NCBI GenBank assembly: GCA_018268055.1
Contig: JAFDXF010000086.1
Location: 180,487 to 244,486, forward strand
Length of the DNA stretch: 64,000 bases
DNA from: Bacteroidota bacterium
Lineage (GTDB): Bacteria > Bacteroidota > Bacteroidia > Chitinophagales > Chitinophagaceae
Direction of reading: 5' to 3'
Numbering within the stretch: the stretch's first letter is position 1; every line of letters starts with the position of its first letter. The notes under the pieces are model-generated. The model was not told the origin of the DNA and made no database searches. It worked only from the letters and a program-made list of their open reading frames with translations. The translations under genes and the position numbers were made by a program. Below are positions 7,597 through 17,390 of the stretch, in pieces.

Positions 7597-8499
7597 ATGA
7601 TTTCGGTTTGTATTCCGGTTTTTAACTTTTCGGTGTGTAATCTCGTCAATGAATTGAATATACAACTTGCAAAAAGCAATGTCGTGTATGAAATTATATT
7701 GATTGATGATGCGTCAGCAACGGAATATCGTGATCAATATAAAACAATGACGGCTTCCATTACATACATTCAATTGGGGCAAAACATCGGTCGTGCGGCA
7801 ATTCGTAATTTATTTTTACAAAAGGTTCAATACGATCATTTGCTCTTTTTAGATTGTGATTCTATTGTTTTTAAAGCTGATTTTATCGTTTCTTATTTGA
7901 ATATAATTTCTAAATATCCAAACAGCGTATTGTGTGGTGGCCGAATTTATCCGAATGAAGTTCCGGGAAAAGAAAAACGACTCAACTGGAAATATGGAAT
8001 AAAAGTTGAAAGTAAATCTGCCGAAGAAAGAAGTCATCACGCTTATGCTTCATTTATGACTAACAATTTTATTGTATCAAAAAAAATATTGAATTCCATT
8101 CGTTTTGATGAACGGCTCAATAATTATGGACATGAAGATACATTATGGGGTAATGAACTCAGAAAAAATAATATTGAAATCATTCATATAGACAATCCGG
8201 TTTTGAACGGAGCAATTGAAAACAACACAGAATTTTTAAGGAAAACAAGAACGGCAATCACAAATCTTCTATTTATAGAAAAAAACTATTCGGCTGACAA
8301 AGAATTGTTCAACTGTATTTCTTTAATACGTTTTTACGATCGATACAAATTCGCCTCGGGGCTGTTCAATGGATTGTTCATTATTTTTTCACCACTGATT
8401 GTTTGGCTCTTGAAAAGAGGTATCGTCAATTTAAAACTATTCAGTTTTTATAAACTCGGCTACTTCATCCATATAAAAAAACAGCAAAAATCTGTTTGA
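7597..8499 (+). CDS. glycosyltransferase family 2
   Basis: The GT-A fold start MISVCIPVFNFS, the nucleotide-binding IILIDDASA and the metal-binding LFLDCDSIV (DxD type) identify a family-2 glycosyltransferase. A later acidic motif, NNYGHEDTLWGNEL, fits the catalytic base region. Two hydrophobic stretches near the C-terminus (FNGLFIIFSPLIVWLL) suggest membrane association. The 300-aa length is normal. It sits alone between divergent and convergent neighbours; the acceptor is unknown, probably a surface glycan. A near-match to the -7 box (TAAATTTA) lies just before its ATG. Confidence 0.85.
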   Translation: MISVCIPVFNFSVCNLVNELNIQLAKSNVVYEIILIDDASATEYRDQYKTMTASITYIQLGQNIGRAAIRNLFLQKVQYDHLLFLDCDSIVFKADFIVSYLNIISKYPNSVLCGGRIYPNEVPGKEKRLNWKYGIKVESKSAEERSHHAYASFMTNNFIVSKKILNSIRFDERLNNYGHEDTLWGNELRKNNIEIIHIDNPVLNGAIENNTEFLRKTRTAITNLLFIEKNYSADKELFNCISLIRFYDRYKFASGLFNGLFIIFSPLIVWLLKRGIVNLKLFSFYKLGYFIHIKKQQKSV

Positions 8500-8529
8500 A
8501 ATTTATTGCCAAATATTTCAGCAGTCGGT

Positions 8530-10974
8530 TTAAAGTATCAACGTAGTCGTTCCTTTTTTAAAGATGCGTTTCCCGGTATAATCTATTCCTTCTGCCATAA
8601 ATACAAAAGTGGCAGTGCTTTGCATCACTCCTCCTATCCTACCATCCCAGCCTGCTCCCATATTGGATGTGCTGAATACCATTTGCCCCCAGCGATTAAA
8701 CACTCGGAAAAAATTGAGCTGTTTGATACCAACATAAATTGGTTTTAAAACATCATTCAGTCCATCACCATTTGGTGTGAAGCCGGTTGGTACAAAAATA
8801 TCCGGACCGGTTTTAAACACTGTAATTTTAATATCATCTTCACCATAACATCCCTCCGGATTTGTAGCTCGTACTATGTAGCGAATCGTTTCCGTTTCAC
8901 TTCCCAATAAAGCAATGGGATTATAAATATTCGCATCGCTCAAACCAAAAAATGGAGTCCAATTGAAAACATTGGCACGTGGATCATTAGCAGTTGCATT
9001 CAACTGTAAAGGTTGACCGGCCACAATAAATGTATCATTGCCTGCAAATACATTAATCTTTGGCGCTACGATTACACGAAATGTATCCGTCAAAATATTG
9101 GGGCATCCGGCATTGGTAACACTCAATACATAATCGGTGTTTCTTTTGGGAGCTGCAGTAGCGTTAATATTCAATGGCAGTGAGGAGATGATTCCATTCC
9201 CTTGATTGCTCAGAGTAGCTGCATTGCTCCAAGTGTAATTAGTTCCTATTGAGATCAAAGCATTGAATGGTGTTGTTTTTCCATAACAAATAGATGCAGT
9301 CGCAGGGTTAATGGAAGCTACAGGAAATGGCACATTGATAAAATTTACTTTGGCAACTGTGCTTGTATCGGCAGGACATACACCGCTCTTCACCACGGTT
9401 CTATAATAACCCGCATTTGCTGCAGATTGAACTAAGTAATTGGGCGTGGTATTAGCAGGTACAACATTATTCCAATTAATATTATCTGAAGATATTTGCC
9501 AATTGACAACATTGCCTACATAAGCATTTAGTGAAATTGATTTAGACACTATTTCCCCCAAACAATAATCAATACTGGCAGGTGATAAAATTCCACCAAC
9601 GCTTTTTGGATTTACAGTGATAGTGGCTACTCTACTTGTATCAATTTTACATGATGCACCATTTTGCACCAATGCCGCAAACTGTGTAGTAGCAATAAGA
9701 TTGGCTGCTGTATAATTATTGGTTGTGTTGGCAATTGCATTCCAGTTAATTCCGTTAGTGGAAGAAATCCAACCAAGTACATTTCCACGTTCGCCCGTCA
9801 GGGATAATGAGGTACTATTTGTTCCGGTACAAACGGTGTTATCACTATTGATTTGTCCGGGTAGTGTTGGTGGCACTACTGAAACAGGAAATGTATCTCT
9901 TAAATCGGCACAGCTATTTACTTCACGCACAGTAATGACACCGCCCGTTGGTCCGGCTGTTACATTAATCACATTTGTATTTGCTCCGGAATTTATTACC
10001 CAGCCCGGTGGCACTGTCCATGTATAAACAGCATCGGCCAATGCAGGAACAGAATAAGTAGCGGTAGTACCGGTGCAGGCTACAGGAGCGCCACTCATTT
10101 TCAATCCACCACAAGTATTGCGCAATGCAATGTATGCATAAGCAAAGTGAGCACCCGGTGCACAGTTATGCGATTCAAAAGTTAAGGTTACTTGTGTGCC
10201 TCTATATGGCGATAAATCAAATGTTACTTCACGCCATCCCTTTGTCCATACATCTTGCAGCCAAGTTCCGGCTCCATTGCCAGTGCCGGAGTGTGAAAGA
10301 AAAAGTTGAGGACTTAATGTAAAGCCATTGGCCAGAGCAGCAGCAGTGTCCAATGTTGCACCGGTGCCGCCGTTTCCTCCTGCATCATTCAATGTTGGCA
10401 AAAAATATTCAGGTGATGCGCAAGAAATTATATTTCCATTTGCAGTCTGTAAAGTAGCTTTAAACAATGGTTGATTGATATTATTATGAGTGCCATTTTC
10501 TAATACCATTGCATAAGCATACGTCATGGTGTAGGGAACGGATGTGGGTCCGGCAGGTACATTGATACTGTAACTTATAGATCGGGCAAAGCCTCCCGGG
10601 TTAGGTAGATTTCCTCTCAAGTCCCATGAAGTACTGGTAGAGCCTAACTGTACTGAATAATTATAGGCATATCCGTTTATCGTGGGTATTGTTTGATAAC
10701 CACCATAGAAATCATTGTAAGAAGAGGTAATCACTTTTATACCGGTATTGCCAATAGTGTATTCAGGAACTACGGATAAACCTGTATTGGGCAATGGATA
10801 ATTTTGAGAAGCACCGCCTATCAAACCTGTTTTTACACTCCAAAAAGAAAGATCGCCATTAACAAAATTTACATTAGCAGGGCATGATTGTAATTGAGCA
10901 AAAGAAGCAGTACTTGCATACAAGGCAAATATAAAAGCAGTAAAACTTTTTAATTTCCGGTTCATACGTTTCAT
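8530..10974 (-). CDS. T9SS-secreted surface protein with gliding motility-associated C-terminal (CHU_C) domain
   Basis: This 814-aa protein has an N-terminal signal peptide (residues ~1-26, ending STASFAQ). Its middle contains PKD/Ig-like beta-sandwich segments with Pro/Thr/Asn-rich linkers (TYSVPALADAVYTWTVPPGW). The last ~90 residues are the CHU_C sorting domain: DIFVPTGFTPNGDGLNDVL, then FRVFNRWGQMVFSTS and GWDGRIGG. This type B domain directs export through the type IX system. The N-terminal ~280 residues may form a carbohydrate-binding or lectin-like fold, but I see no enzyme motif. It faces the glycosyltransferase convergently. Confidence 0.9.
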   Translation of the reverse strand: MKRMNRKLKSFTAFIFALYASTASFAQLQSCPANVNFVNGDLSFWSVKTGLIGGASQNYPLPNTGLSVVPEYTIGNTGIKVITSSYNDFYGGYQTIPTINGYAYNYSVQLGSTSTSWDLRGNLPNPGGFARSISYSINVPAGPTSVPYTMTYAYAMVLENGTHNNINQPLFKATLQTANGNIISCASPEYFLPTLNDAGGNGGTGATLDTAAALANGFTLSPQLFLSHSGTGNGAGTWLQDVWTKGWREVTFDLSPYRGTQVTLTFESHNCAPGAHFAYAYIALRNTCGGLKMSGAPVACTGTTATYSVPALADAVYTWTVPPGWVINSGANTNVINVTAGPTGGVITVREVNSCADLRDTFPVSVVPPTLPGQINSDNTVCTGTNSTSLSLTGERGNVLGWISSTNGINWNAIANTTNNYTAANLIATTQFAALVQNGASCKIDTSRVATITVNPKSVGGILSPASIDYCLGEIVSKSISLNAYVGNVVNWQISSDNINWNNVVPANTTPNYLVQSAANAGYYRTVVKSGVCPADTSTVAKVNFINVPFPVASINPATASICYGKTTPFNALISIGTNYTWSNAATLSNQGNGIISSLPLNINATAAPKRNTDYVLSVTNAGCPNILTDTFRVIVAPKINVFAGNDTFIVAGQPLQLNATANDPRANVFNWTPFFGLSDANIYNPIALLGSETETIRYIVRATNPEGCYGEDDIKITVFKTGPDIFVPTGFTPNGDGLNDVLKPIYVGIKQLNFFRVFNRWGQMVFSTSNMGAGWDGRIGGVMQSTATFVFMAEGIDYTGKRIFKKGTTTLIL

Positions 10975-11152
10975 TTATCCTGCACTTTTGAAAAACATTG
11001 TAAAACAAAATTGCAAATATGCTGACACGAAACTACTATTTAGTTTATAAATATATCGTTAATAAAATTAGACAATAATAGTTGTTCGTTCAAACGTATA
11101 AACTCGTAAGAAAAGTACGTCTGCCAATACTTTCTATGAAATAAAATAGATA

Positions 11153-12022
11153 TTAGGATTGAATACGTGAAAGGCAGATTTGCAAACTTTGTCTCCATTC
11201 TTTCGGATTAATGCCATAACTTGTTTGAATTTTTTGATTATCCAATACTGACCAAGCCGGCCTTTTTGCAGGTGTGGGATATTGGGACGTAGGAATAGGA
11301 TTTATTTTACAAGTACTTTTTATTTCTTCTTTTATGGCAAGTGCAAAATCATACCAATTGATAATTCCTGAATTGGAATAATGATAAATACCTGGAAGCC
11401 ACTTGTCGGAAGCAACAATTTGTAAAATTACTTCTGCTAAATCTGCTGCATAAGTGGGGCTGCCTTTTTGATCATCAACTACATTCAACAGTTCTTTCTC
11501 GCCCATCAGTTTTATCATTGTCTTTACAAAATTTTTTCCAAATTCACTATATACCCATGAGGTACGAATAATGATTGCGTCGGAATTATAACGCAATGCT
11601 TCCTCCTCTCCTTTCAGTTTGGAGGCACCATATACGCTTTGTGGATTTGGTTGATCATCCTCTTTGTAGGGTTTATTGATTGCCGTTCCATCAAATACAT
11701 AATCTGTTGAAATATGCATGAAGCGACAATTATTTTCCTTACAGATTGCAGCAAGCACACCTACTGCTTCTCCGTTGATCTGAAATGCTCGATCCTTTTC
11801 AGATTCTGCTCTGTCCACTGCAGTATAAGCCGCAGCATTGATGAAGTAGGCAGGTTTATAGATATTGAAGTAATGACGTACTATTTCGAAATGGTGAATG
11901 GGCATATCTTCCTTTGAAAGGAAATAAAAACTGAATGAAGGATAGTTTTCAGAAAGCCTTTTCAGTTCTTTGCCTAACTGCCCGTTAGCGCCCGAAACTA
12001 ATATCACCGATTTTGAACCCAT
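11153..12022 (-). CDS. rfbD: dTDP-4-dehydrorhamnose reductase
   Basis: RfbD reduces dTDP-4-keto-L-rhamnose to dTDP-L-rhamnose with NAD(P)H. The 289-aa protein has the short-chain dehydrogenase nucleotide motif SGANGQLGKEL, the STDYVFDG signature of this subfamily, and the catalytic Tyr/Lys in YGASKLKGEE. It is the last gene of the nucleotide-sugar operon and its ATG directly abuts the end of rfbC. The rfbA and rfbB enzymes that make its precursor are not in the window. Confidence 0.92.
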   Translation of the reverse strand: MGSKSVILVSGANGQLGKELKRLSENYPSFSFYFLSKEDMPIHHFEIVRHYFNIYKPAYFINAAAYTAVDRAESEKDRAFQINGEAVGVLAAICKENNCRFMHISTDYVFDGTAINKPYKEDDQPNPQSVYGASKLKGEEEALRYNSDAIIIRTSWVYSEFGKNFVKTMIKLMGEKELLNVVDDQKGSPTYAADLAEVILQIVASDKWLPGIYHYSNSGIINWYDFALAIKEEIKSTCKINPIPTSQYPTPAKRPAWSVLDNQKIQTSYGINPKEWRQSLQICLSRIQS

Positions 12023-12582
12023 TAGCTTTTGTATTCAAAAGTGTTGATACAATCTTTAAACAAAGGCAATATATTATCTTTTTCAGAAACAAGAACAGCA
12101 TCTTCAGGCACGCCCCAGTCAATGTTCAACTCAGGATCGTTGTATTTGATTCCTGCTTCACTTTCTTTATTGTAAAACGCATCACATTTGTAAAGTATAT
12201 CCGCTTTGGTACTTAATACGGCAAAGCCATGCGCAAACCCTTTGGGTATTAACAACTGTTTTTTATTTTTCGCAGATAAAATAATACTAAAACTTTGTCC
12301 ATAGGTTGGCGATCCTTTTCGCAGATCCACTACTACATCTAAAATTTTCCCTTTTAAAACTCTTACCAATTTTGTTTGTGCAAACGGTGGTAGTTGATAA
12401 TGTAATCCTCGAATCACACCGCCTATTGATGATGATTGATTGTCTTGAATCCATTGCTGATATATACCCTGTGCATGAAACAATTTTTCATTGAATGCCT
12501 CATAAAAATAGCCGCGTTCATCTTCAAACACTTTAGGTTCAAAAATCAAAAGGCCGGAAAAGATAGTTTCAGTAAATGGCAT
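12022..12582 (-). CDS. rfbC: dTDP-4-dehydrorhamnose 3,5-epimerase
   Basis: The cupin protein carries FEDERGYFYEAFNE, the catalytic His in RGLHYQ, and KGKILDVVVDLRKGSPTYG, diagnostic of RfbC. I start it at the ATG at 12582 (MPFTETIFSG), giving 186 aa, the usual length. A longer reading from a TTG at 12597 would overlap the preceding gene and adds residues not seen in the family. It epimerises dTDP-4-keto-6-deoxyglucose, feeding RfbD, whose start overlaps its stop. Confidence 0.93.
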   Translation of the reverse strand: MPFTETIFSGLLIFEPKVFEDERGYFYEAFNEKLFHAQGIYQQWIQDNQSSSIGGVIRGLHYQLPPFAQTKLVRVLKGKILDVVVDLRKGSPTYGQSFSIILSAKNKKQLLIPKGFAHGFAVLSTKADILYKCDAFYNKESEAGIKYNDPELNIDWGVPEDAVLVSEKDNILPLFKDCINTFEYKS

Positions 12583-12584
12583 AA

Positions 12585-13874
12585 TTATAAACTCCAATAA
12601 GTTCTGTTATTAATTTTATTTCTATAAATTCCTTTTAAATCAGCAACCATAGCATGTGGCTTTGTGATAGAAGCAAAATAATCGTCGCCCAGCTCTTTGT
12701 ATTGATTGTGCGGCACTGCCACAATTACTGCATCATAATCATTACTGATATTTTCAGACAAAGCAAAACCGTATTCATGCTTCAACTCATCTGAATCGGC
12801 ATGCGGGTCTTCTACATCTACATTTACATAGTATGATTTTAACGCTTTTACCACATCGGCAATTTTGGAATTTCTAATATCACTTACATTTTCTTTAAAA
12901 GTCGCTCCCTTCACCAATACCTTAGCAGCCTTTACATCGGAAGTATTTTTGATGATGTGTTGTATCACTGACTTGGCCACATATTTCGCCATATTATCAT
13001 TGATATTTCTTCCTGCTAGAATTACTTCAGCATCATAGCCCAATTCATTGGCTTTATAAGTAAGATAATATGGATCTACACCAATGCAGTGCCCGCCAAC
13101 AAGTCCCGGTTGAAATTTTAAGAAATTCCATTTTGTGCCTGCTGCTTCCAACACTTCATAGGTATTGATGCCCATCATATTGAAAATGATAGATAGCTCA
13201 TTCATTAGTGCAATGTTCAAATCACGCTGTGTATTTTCTATAATCTTTGCAGCTTCTGCTACTTTAATGGAAGATGCACGATGCACTCCGGCAGCCACTA
13301 CTAATTCATACGTTTTTGCAATTTCTTCCAATGACTCTGCATCGCAACCTGAAACTACTTTTATAATTTTAGCAAGCGTATGTGTTTTATCACCCGGGTT
13401 GATTCGCTCAGGTGAGTAACCTAATTTAAAATCTGTCTTGAACTTCAATCCGGATATTTCTTCAATTACCGGAAGACAATCTTCTTCGGTGCATCCGGGA
13501 TATACGGTTGATTCAAACACTATATAATCTCCTTTCTTGACTACTTTACCGATTGTTTCAGATGCTTTTTTTACCGGAGTAAGATCGGGCACATTATGTT
13601 CATCTACCGGTGTAGGTACTGCTACTATAAAAAATTTTGCTTCTCGCAATACATCCAATGAATTGGTGAATACTATATCACATCCATCAAATTCTTCATT
13701 GGCCAATTCATTGCTCGGGTCTATACCCTGCTGCATCATTGCAACACGTTTTTCATTGATATCAAAACCTATCACTGAAATTTTACGGGCAAACTCTAAG
13801 GCAATGGGCAGTCCTACATATCCTAATCCGATAACTGCCAACTTTGCTTTTTTATCAACTAATTCTTGATACAT
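12585..13874 (-). CDS. UDP-N-acetyl-hexosamine 6-dehydrogenase (WbpO/TviB type)
   Basis: This 429-aa UDP-sugar dehydrogenase has the NAD motif GLGYVGLPIALEFA, the catalytic Cys in GGHCIGVDPYYLTYKA and the usual three-domain length. The start and HCIGVDPYYL motif place it with enzymes that oxidise UDP-GlcNAc or UDP-GalNAc to the uronic acid for capsule/O-antigen (WbpO, TviB), distinct from the UDP-glucose enzyme two genes upstream. Its stop lies 2 bp before rfbC. Exact hexosamine substrate is inference. Confidence 0.88.
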   Translation of the reverse strand: MYQELVDKKAKLAVIGLGYVGLPIALEFARKISVIGFDINEKRVAMMQQGIDPSNELANEEFDGCDIVFTNSLDVLREAKFFIVAVPTPVDEHNVPDLTPVKKASETIGKVVKKGDYIVFESTVYPGCTEEDCLPVIEEISGLKFKTDFKLGYSPERINPGDKTHTLAKIIKVVSGCDAESLEEIAKTYELVVAAGVHRASSIKVAEAAKIIENTQRDLNIALMNELSIIFNMMGINTYEVLEAAGTKWNFLKFQPGLVGGHCIGVDPYYLTYKANELGYDAEVILAGRNINDNMAKYVAKSVIQHIIKNTSDVKAAKVLVKGATFKENVSDIRNSKIADVVKALKSYYVNVDVEDPHADSDELKHEYGFALSENISNDYDAVIVAVPHNQYKELGDDYFASITKPHAMVADLKGIYRNKINNRTYWSL

Positions 13875-13891
13875 ATTATTATTTTCAATTT

Positions 13892-14875
13892 TTATTTTAT
13901 ACTATTAAACTCTTTGGGTTGTTTTGTTAATTCTTCTTTGGGTAATGATTTAAAAAAATCATAAGTAATTTTTAAACCCTCTTTCCTCGATACTTTCGGC
14001 TCCCATCCCAAAAGTTGTTTTGCTTTACTGATGTCCGGTTGACGTTGCTTTGGATCATCAACAGGTAATGGTTTATAAATAATGTTTACTTTATTTCCTG
14101 TCAACGACAAAATTTCTTCTGCAAATTCTTTGAGTGAAATTTCATCAGGGTTGCCAATGTTTACAGGCAATGTATAATCGCTCATTAATAGTTTGTAGAT
14201 GCCGGCCACTAAATCATCTACATAACAAAAACTACGAGTCTGCGAACCGTCACCAAAAACGGTAAGGTCTTCGCCACGCAAAGCCTGACCAATAAATGCC
14301 GGCAATGCTCTTCCGTCATTGAGTCGCATACGTGGGCCATAGGTGTTGAATATTCGTACTATTCTTGTTTCCACTCCGTGAAAAGTATGATAAGCCATAG
14401 TAATAGATTCCATATAGCGTTTAGCCTCGTCATACACACCACGAGGACCAACAGGATTTACATTGCCCCAATATTCTTCTGTTTGCGGATGCACCAATGG
14501 ATCTCCATACACTTCGCTCGTGCTGGCTACTAATATTCTTGCCTTCTTTGCTTTTGCCAAACCCAAACAATTATGTGTGCCCATGGCTCCTACTTTCAAC
14601 GTCTGAATAGGAATTTTTAAATAATCTATCGGGCTTGCGGGTGATGCGAAATGTAGAATATAATCGAGCTGCCCTGCAATGTGAATGAATTTCGTAACAT
14701 CGTGATGATAAAATTCAAACTCTTTCAGTTTAAAAAGATGTTCAATATTTTTTAAATCGCCGGTAATCAGATTATCCATACCAATCACCTGAAAATCATT
14801 TTTTATAAAATAGTCGCACAGGTGTGAACCTAAAAACCCTGCTGCGCCGGTAATCAATACTCTTTTTTTTGCCAT
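13892..14875 (-). CDS. uxs: UDP-glucuronate decarboxylase (UDP-xylose synthase)
   Basis: An extended short-chain dehydrogenase of 327 aa: [14 protein letters not shown] binds NAD, and the catalytic pair is in [10 protein letters not shown]. The [15 protein letters not shown] and [15 protein letters not shown] stretches are typical of UDP-xylose synthase rather than UDP-glucose epimerase. It lies directly after the UDP-glucose dehydrogenase, whose product UDP-glucuronate is its substrate, so UDP-Glc to UDP-GlcA to UDP-Xyl is encoded by adjacent genes 6 bp apart. Confidence 0.9.
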   Translation of the reverse strand: MAKKRVLITGAAGFLGSHLCDYFIKNDFQVIGMDNLITGDLKNIEHLFKLKEFEFYHHDVTKFIHIAGQLDYILHFASPASPIDYLKIPIQTLKVGAMGTHNCLGLAKAKKARILVASTSEVYGDPLVHPQTEEYWGNVNPVGPRGVYDEAKRYMESITMAYHTFHGVETRIVRIFNTYGPRMRLNDGRALPAFIGQALRGEDLTVFGDGSQTRSFCYVDDLVAGIYKLLMSDYTLPVNIGNPDEISLKEFAEEILSLTGNKVNIIYKPLPVDDPKQRQPDISKAKQLLGWEPKVSRKEGLKITYDFFKSLPKEELTKQPKEFNSIK

Positions 14876-14881
14876 TGTATT

Positions 14882-16192
14882 TTAGTTTACAGTTGCTCTA
14901 CCAATACTTTCATAATGGAATCCTTTCTCTTTCATCAATTCTAAATCAAACAAATTACGTCCGTCAAATACTGCTTTGTTTTTCAAACTCTTTTCTATAC
15001 GATCAAAGTCCGGCATTCTAAATTCATTCCATTCTGTTGCTATAATTAAGGCATCGGCATCGACCAAAGCATCATATTGATTTGCAGAATAAACAATTTT
15101 ATCACCTATTTGTTTTTGAACATTCTTCATCGCTTCAGGATCAAACGCTGCTACTGTTGCGCCTTCATTGATGAGTGCATCAATTATAGACAATGCGGGC
15201 GCTTCTCGGATATCATCGGTATTCGGTTTGAAAGCCAATCCCCAAATGGCAAAATGTTTTCCTTTCAGATTGTTGTTAAAATATTTTTTGATGCCGGGCA
15301 GTAAATAAAGTTTTTGCGTATCATTCACTCGCATCACTGCTTTCAGAATTTCAAATTCATATTGCACATCATCCGATGATTTAACCAATGCCTGCACATC
15401 TTTTGGAAAACAACTGCCGCCATAGCCGATACCCGGAAATAAAAATCTTTTCCCGATTCTGTCATCACTTCCGATGCCTCTGCGTACCATGTCCACATCT
15501 GCACCCAATTTTTCACAAAGGCGTGCTATCTCATTCATAAACGAAATCTTGGTAGCTAAAAATGAATTAGCGGCATACTTTGTTAATTCAGCCGATGCTT
15601 CATCCATAAAAATTACAGGATTACCTTGCCGCACAAATGGTGCATATAAATCTGCCATCAATTTTTGTGCTCTTTCAGAATTTGTTCCAATCACTACACG
15701 ATCAGGCTTCATAAAATCTTCAACAGCTACACCCTCTCTTAAAAACTCAGGATTGCTCACTACATCAAATGCACCTTTATAATTTGCTGCTATAGCATTA
15801 TGTACTTTTTGTGCAGTACCTACAGGAACAGTACTCTTATCAACAATTACTTTATAATTGGTTAATAGTTTTCCTAAATCGTCTGCTACGCCCAATACAT
15901 GTCTCAAGTCGGCAGCGCCATCATCACCGGGAGGTGTAGGCAATGCCAAAAAGATAATCTCAGCATCTTTAATTCCTTGTGCGAGATTAGTCGTAAACTC
16001 TAATCGCCTTTCTTTTTGATTGCGTAGAAATAATTTTTCCAAACCCGGTTCAAAAATCGTTATCTCGCCACTTTTTAATTTTTCTATTTTTTGTTGGTCA
16101 ATATCCACACAAATTACATGATTACCTGTTTCTGCAAAACATGTTCCGGTTACTAATCCAACATAGCCTGTGCCAACAACTGCTATTTTCAT
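14882..16192 (-). CDS. ugd: UDP-glucose 6-dehydrogenase
   Basis: The 436-aa protein begins MKIAVVGTGYVGLVTGTCFA (NAD-binding) and has FLFPGIGYGGSCFPKDVQAL with the catalytic cysteine, both diagnostic of UDP-glucose dehydrogenase. FAIWGLAFKPNTDDIREAPA marks the C-terminal UDP-binding domain. It supplies UDP-glucuronate to the decarboxylase that follows. Gaps to both neighbours are under 10 bp, consistent with one operon. Confidence 0.94.
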   Translation of the reverse strand: MKIAVVGTGYVGLVTGTCFAETGNHVICVDIDQQKIEKLKSGEITIFEPGLEKLFLRNQKERRLEFTTNLAQGIKDAEIIFLALPTPPGDDGAADLRHVLGVADDLGKLLTNYKVIVDKSTVPVGTAQKVHNAIAANYKGAFDVVSNPEFLREGVAVEDFMKPDRVVIGTNSERAQKLMADLYAPFVRQGNPVIFMDEASAELTKYAANSFLATKISFMNEIARLCEKLGADVDMVRRGIGSDDRIGKRFLFPGIGYGGSCFPKDVQALVKSSDDVQYEFEILKAVMRVNDTQKLYLLPGIKKYFNNNLKGKHFAIWGLAFKPNTDDIREAPALSIIDALINEGATVAAFDPEAMKNVQKQIGDKIVYSANQYDALVDADALIIATEWNEFRMPDFDRIEKSLKNKAVFDGRNLFDLELMKEKGFHYESIGRATVN

Positions 16193-16201
16193 CTGATAAT
16201 T

Positions 16202-17332
16202 TTATTGGTTTATATATTCTACAACTTTTGAAGAAATAAATGCTAATTGCTCTTCGTCCATCTCTGTGTGAATGGGTAGTGAAATAACACGCTCCGTTAG
16301 CCAATCTGTGTTGGCCATATTATTTTGTGAGCTTCCGAATGATGCAAACATTTTTTGCTTATGCCCCGGAATCGGATAATAAATCATTGCCGGTATCTGA
16401 TGCGAAGCTAAAAATTCTTTCAGTCCATTACGATCTACATTTTCCAAAATCAATGTGTATTGATGAAATACATGTTTTGCATAACCCGTACGATAAGGTG
16501 TTTTTATTTTTTCATTACCTGCAAATGCACGATCATAATAATCGGCCACTTTTCTTCGTGCATCACAATAAGCATCTAAGTGCTTCAATTTAATATCCAG
16601 GATTGCTGCCTGAATAGTATCTAACCTGCTATTACAGCCCACTACATCATGATGGTATTGCTTGCTTTGTCCATGATTGGCAATCATTTTTAATTTCACA
16701 GCCAGTTCATCGTCATTCGTAAATATAGCACCACCATCACCATAAGCGCCCAAATTTTTAGAAGGATAAAATGATGTGGTACCAATTGTTCCTATTGTAC
16801 CTGCTTTTTTCTTTATACCGTTACTAAAAGTATAATCACACCCAATCGCTTGCGCCGTATCTTCTATTATATATAAATTATGTTTCGCCGCAATTTTCAT
16901 AATCTCTTCCATCGGTGCAGCCTGACCATATAAATGAACGGGAACGATTGCTTTTGTTTTCGGAGTAATGGCTTTTTCCAAAGCTTCGGGGCTCATACAA
17001 AAAGTACGAGCATCCACTTCTACAAAAACAGGAGTAAGTTTTAATAATGCGATTACTTCAGTAGTCGCAATGTATGTAAAGGAAGGTGTAATGACTTCGT
17101 CTTCCGGCTGTAGATCCAAAGCCATCATTGCAATTTGCAAAGCATCAGTTCCGTTGGCACAAGGGATGGTGTGTTTTACACCCATATATGCAGAAAGGTT
17201 GGCAGCAAAATCTTGAACCGGCTTGCCATTGATAAATGCAGAACTTTCTAAAACATCAATAACTGCTTTATCAACTTCTTGTTTAATTTTATGGTATTGG
17301 GTTTTAGTATCCACCATTTGAATCGTACGCAT
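16202..17332 (-). CDS. DegT/DnrJ/EryC1/StrS family sugar aminotransferase
   Basis: A PLP-dependent aminotransferase of 376 aa acting on nucleotide keto-sugars. The PLP lysine is in TTSFYPSKNLGAYGDGG, with PCANGTDALQIAMMALDL and IIEDTAQAIGCDY also conserved. I start it at ATG 17332 (MRTIQMVDTKTQYHKI); reading further upstream would run into the promoter and start of the divergent waaA. It heads the six-gene operon. With the hexosamine dehydrogenase it could make a diamino-uronate as in WbpE/WlbC pathways, though the oxidase and acetyltransferase are not here. Confidence 0.9.
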   Translation of the reverse strand: MRTIQMVDTKTQYHKIKQEVDKAVIDVLESSAFINGKPVQDFAANLSAYMGVKHTIPCANGTDALQIAMMALDLQPEDEVITPSFTYIATTEVIALLKLTPVFVEVDARTFCMSPEALEKAITPKTKAIVPVHLYGQAAPMEEIMKIAAKHNLYIIEDTAQAIGCDYTFSNGIKKKAGTIGTIGTTSFYPSKNLGAYGDGGAIFTNDDELAVKLKMIANHGQSKQYHHDVVGCNSRLDTIQAAILDIKLKHLDAYCDARRKVADYYDRAFAGNEKIKTPYRTGYAKHVFHQYTLILENVDRNGLKEFLASHQIPAMIYYPIPGHKQKMFASFGSSQNNMANTDWLTERVISLPIHTEMDEEQLAFISSKVVEYINQ

Positions 17333-17390
17333 ATCACAAATTAATTTTAAAAGTGCCGCAAAAATAGCAAAATAAGGGTAGTTTAAATCT

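Noticed and set aside
8506..8748. 80-aa plus-strand frame over the end of the CHU_C gene
   Set aside because: Antisense to the conserved sorting domain; no start context or homology.
12583..12597. Longer rfbC start at a TTG
   Set aside because: It would overlap the upstream dehydrogenase gene, and the ATG at 12582 gives the normal RfbC N-terminus.
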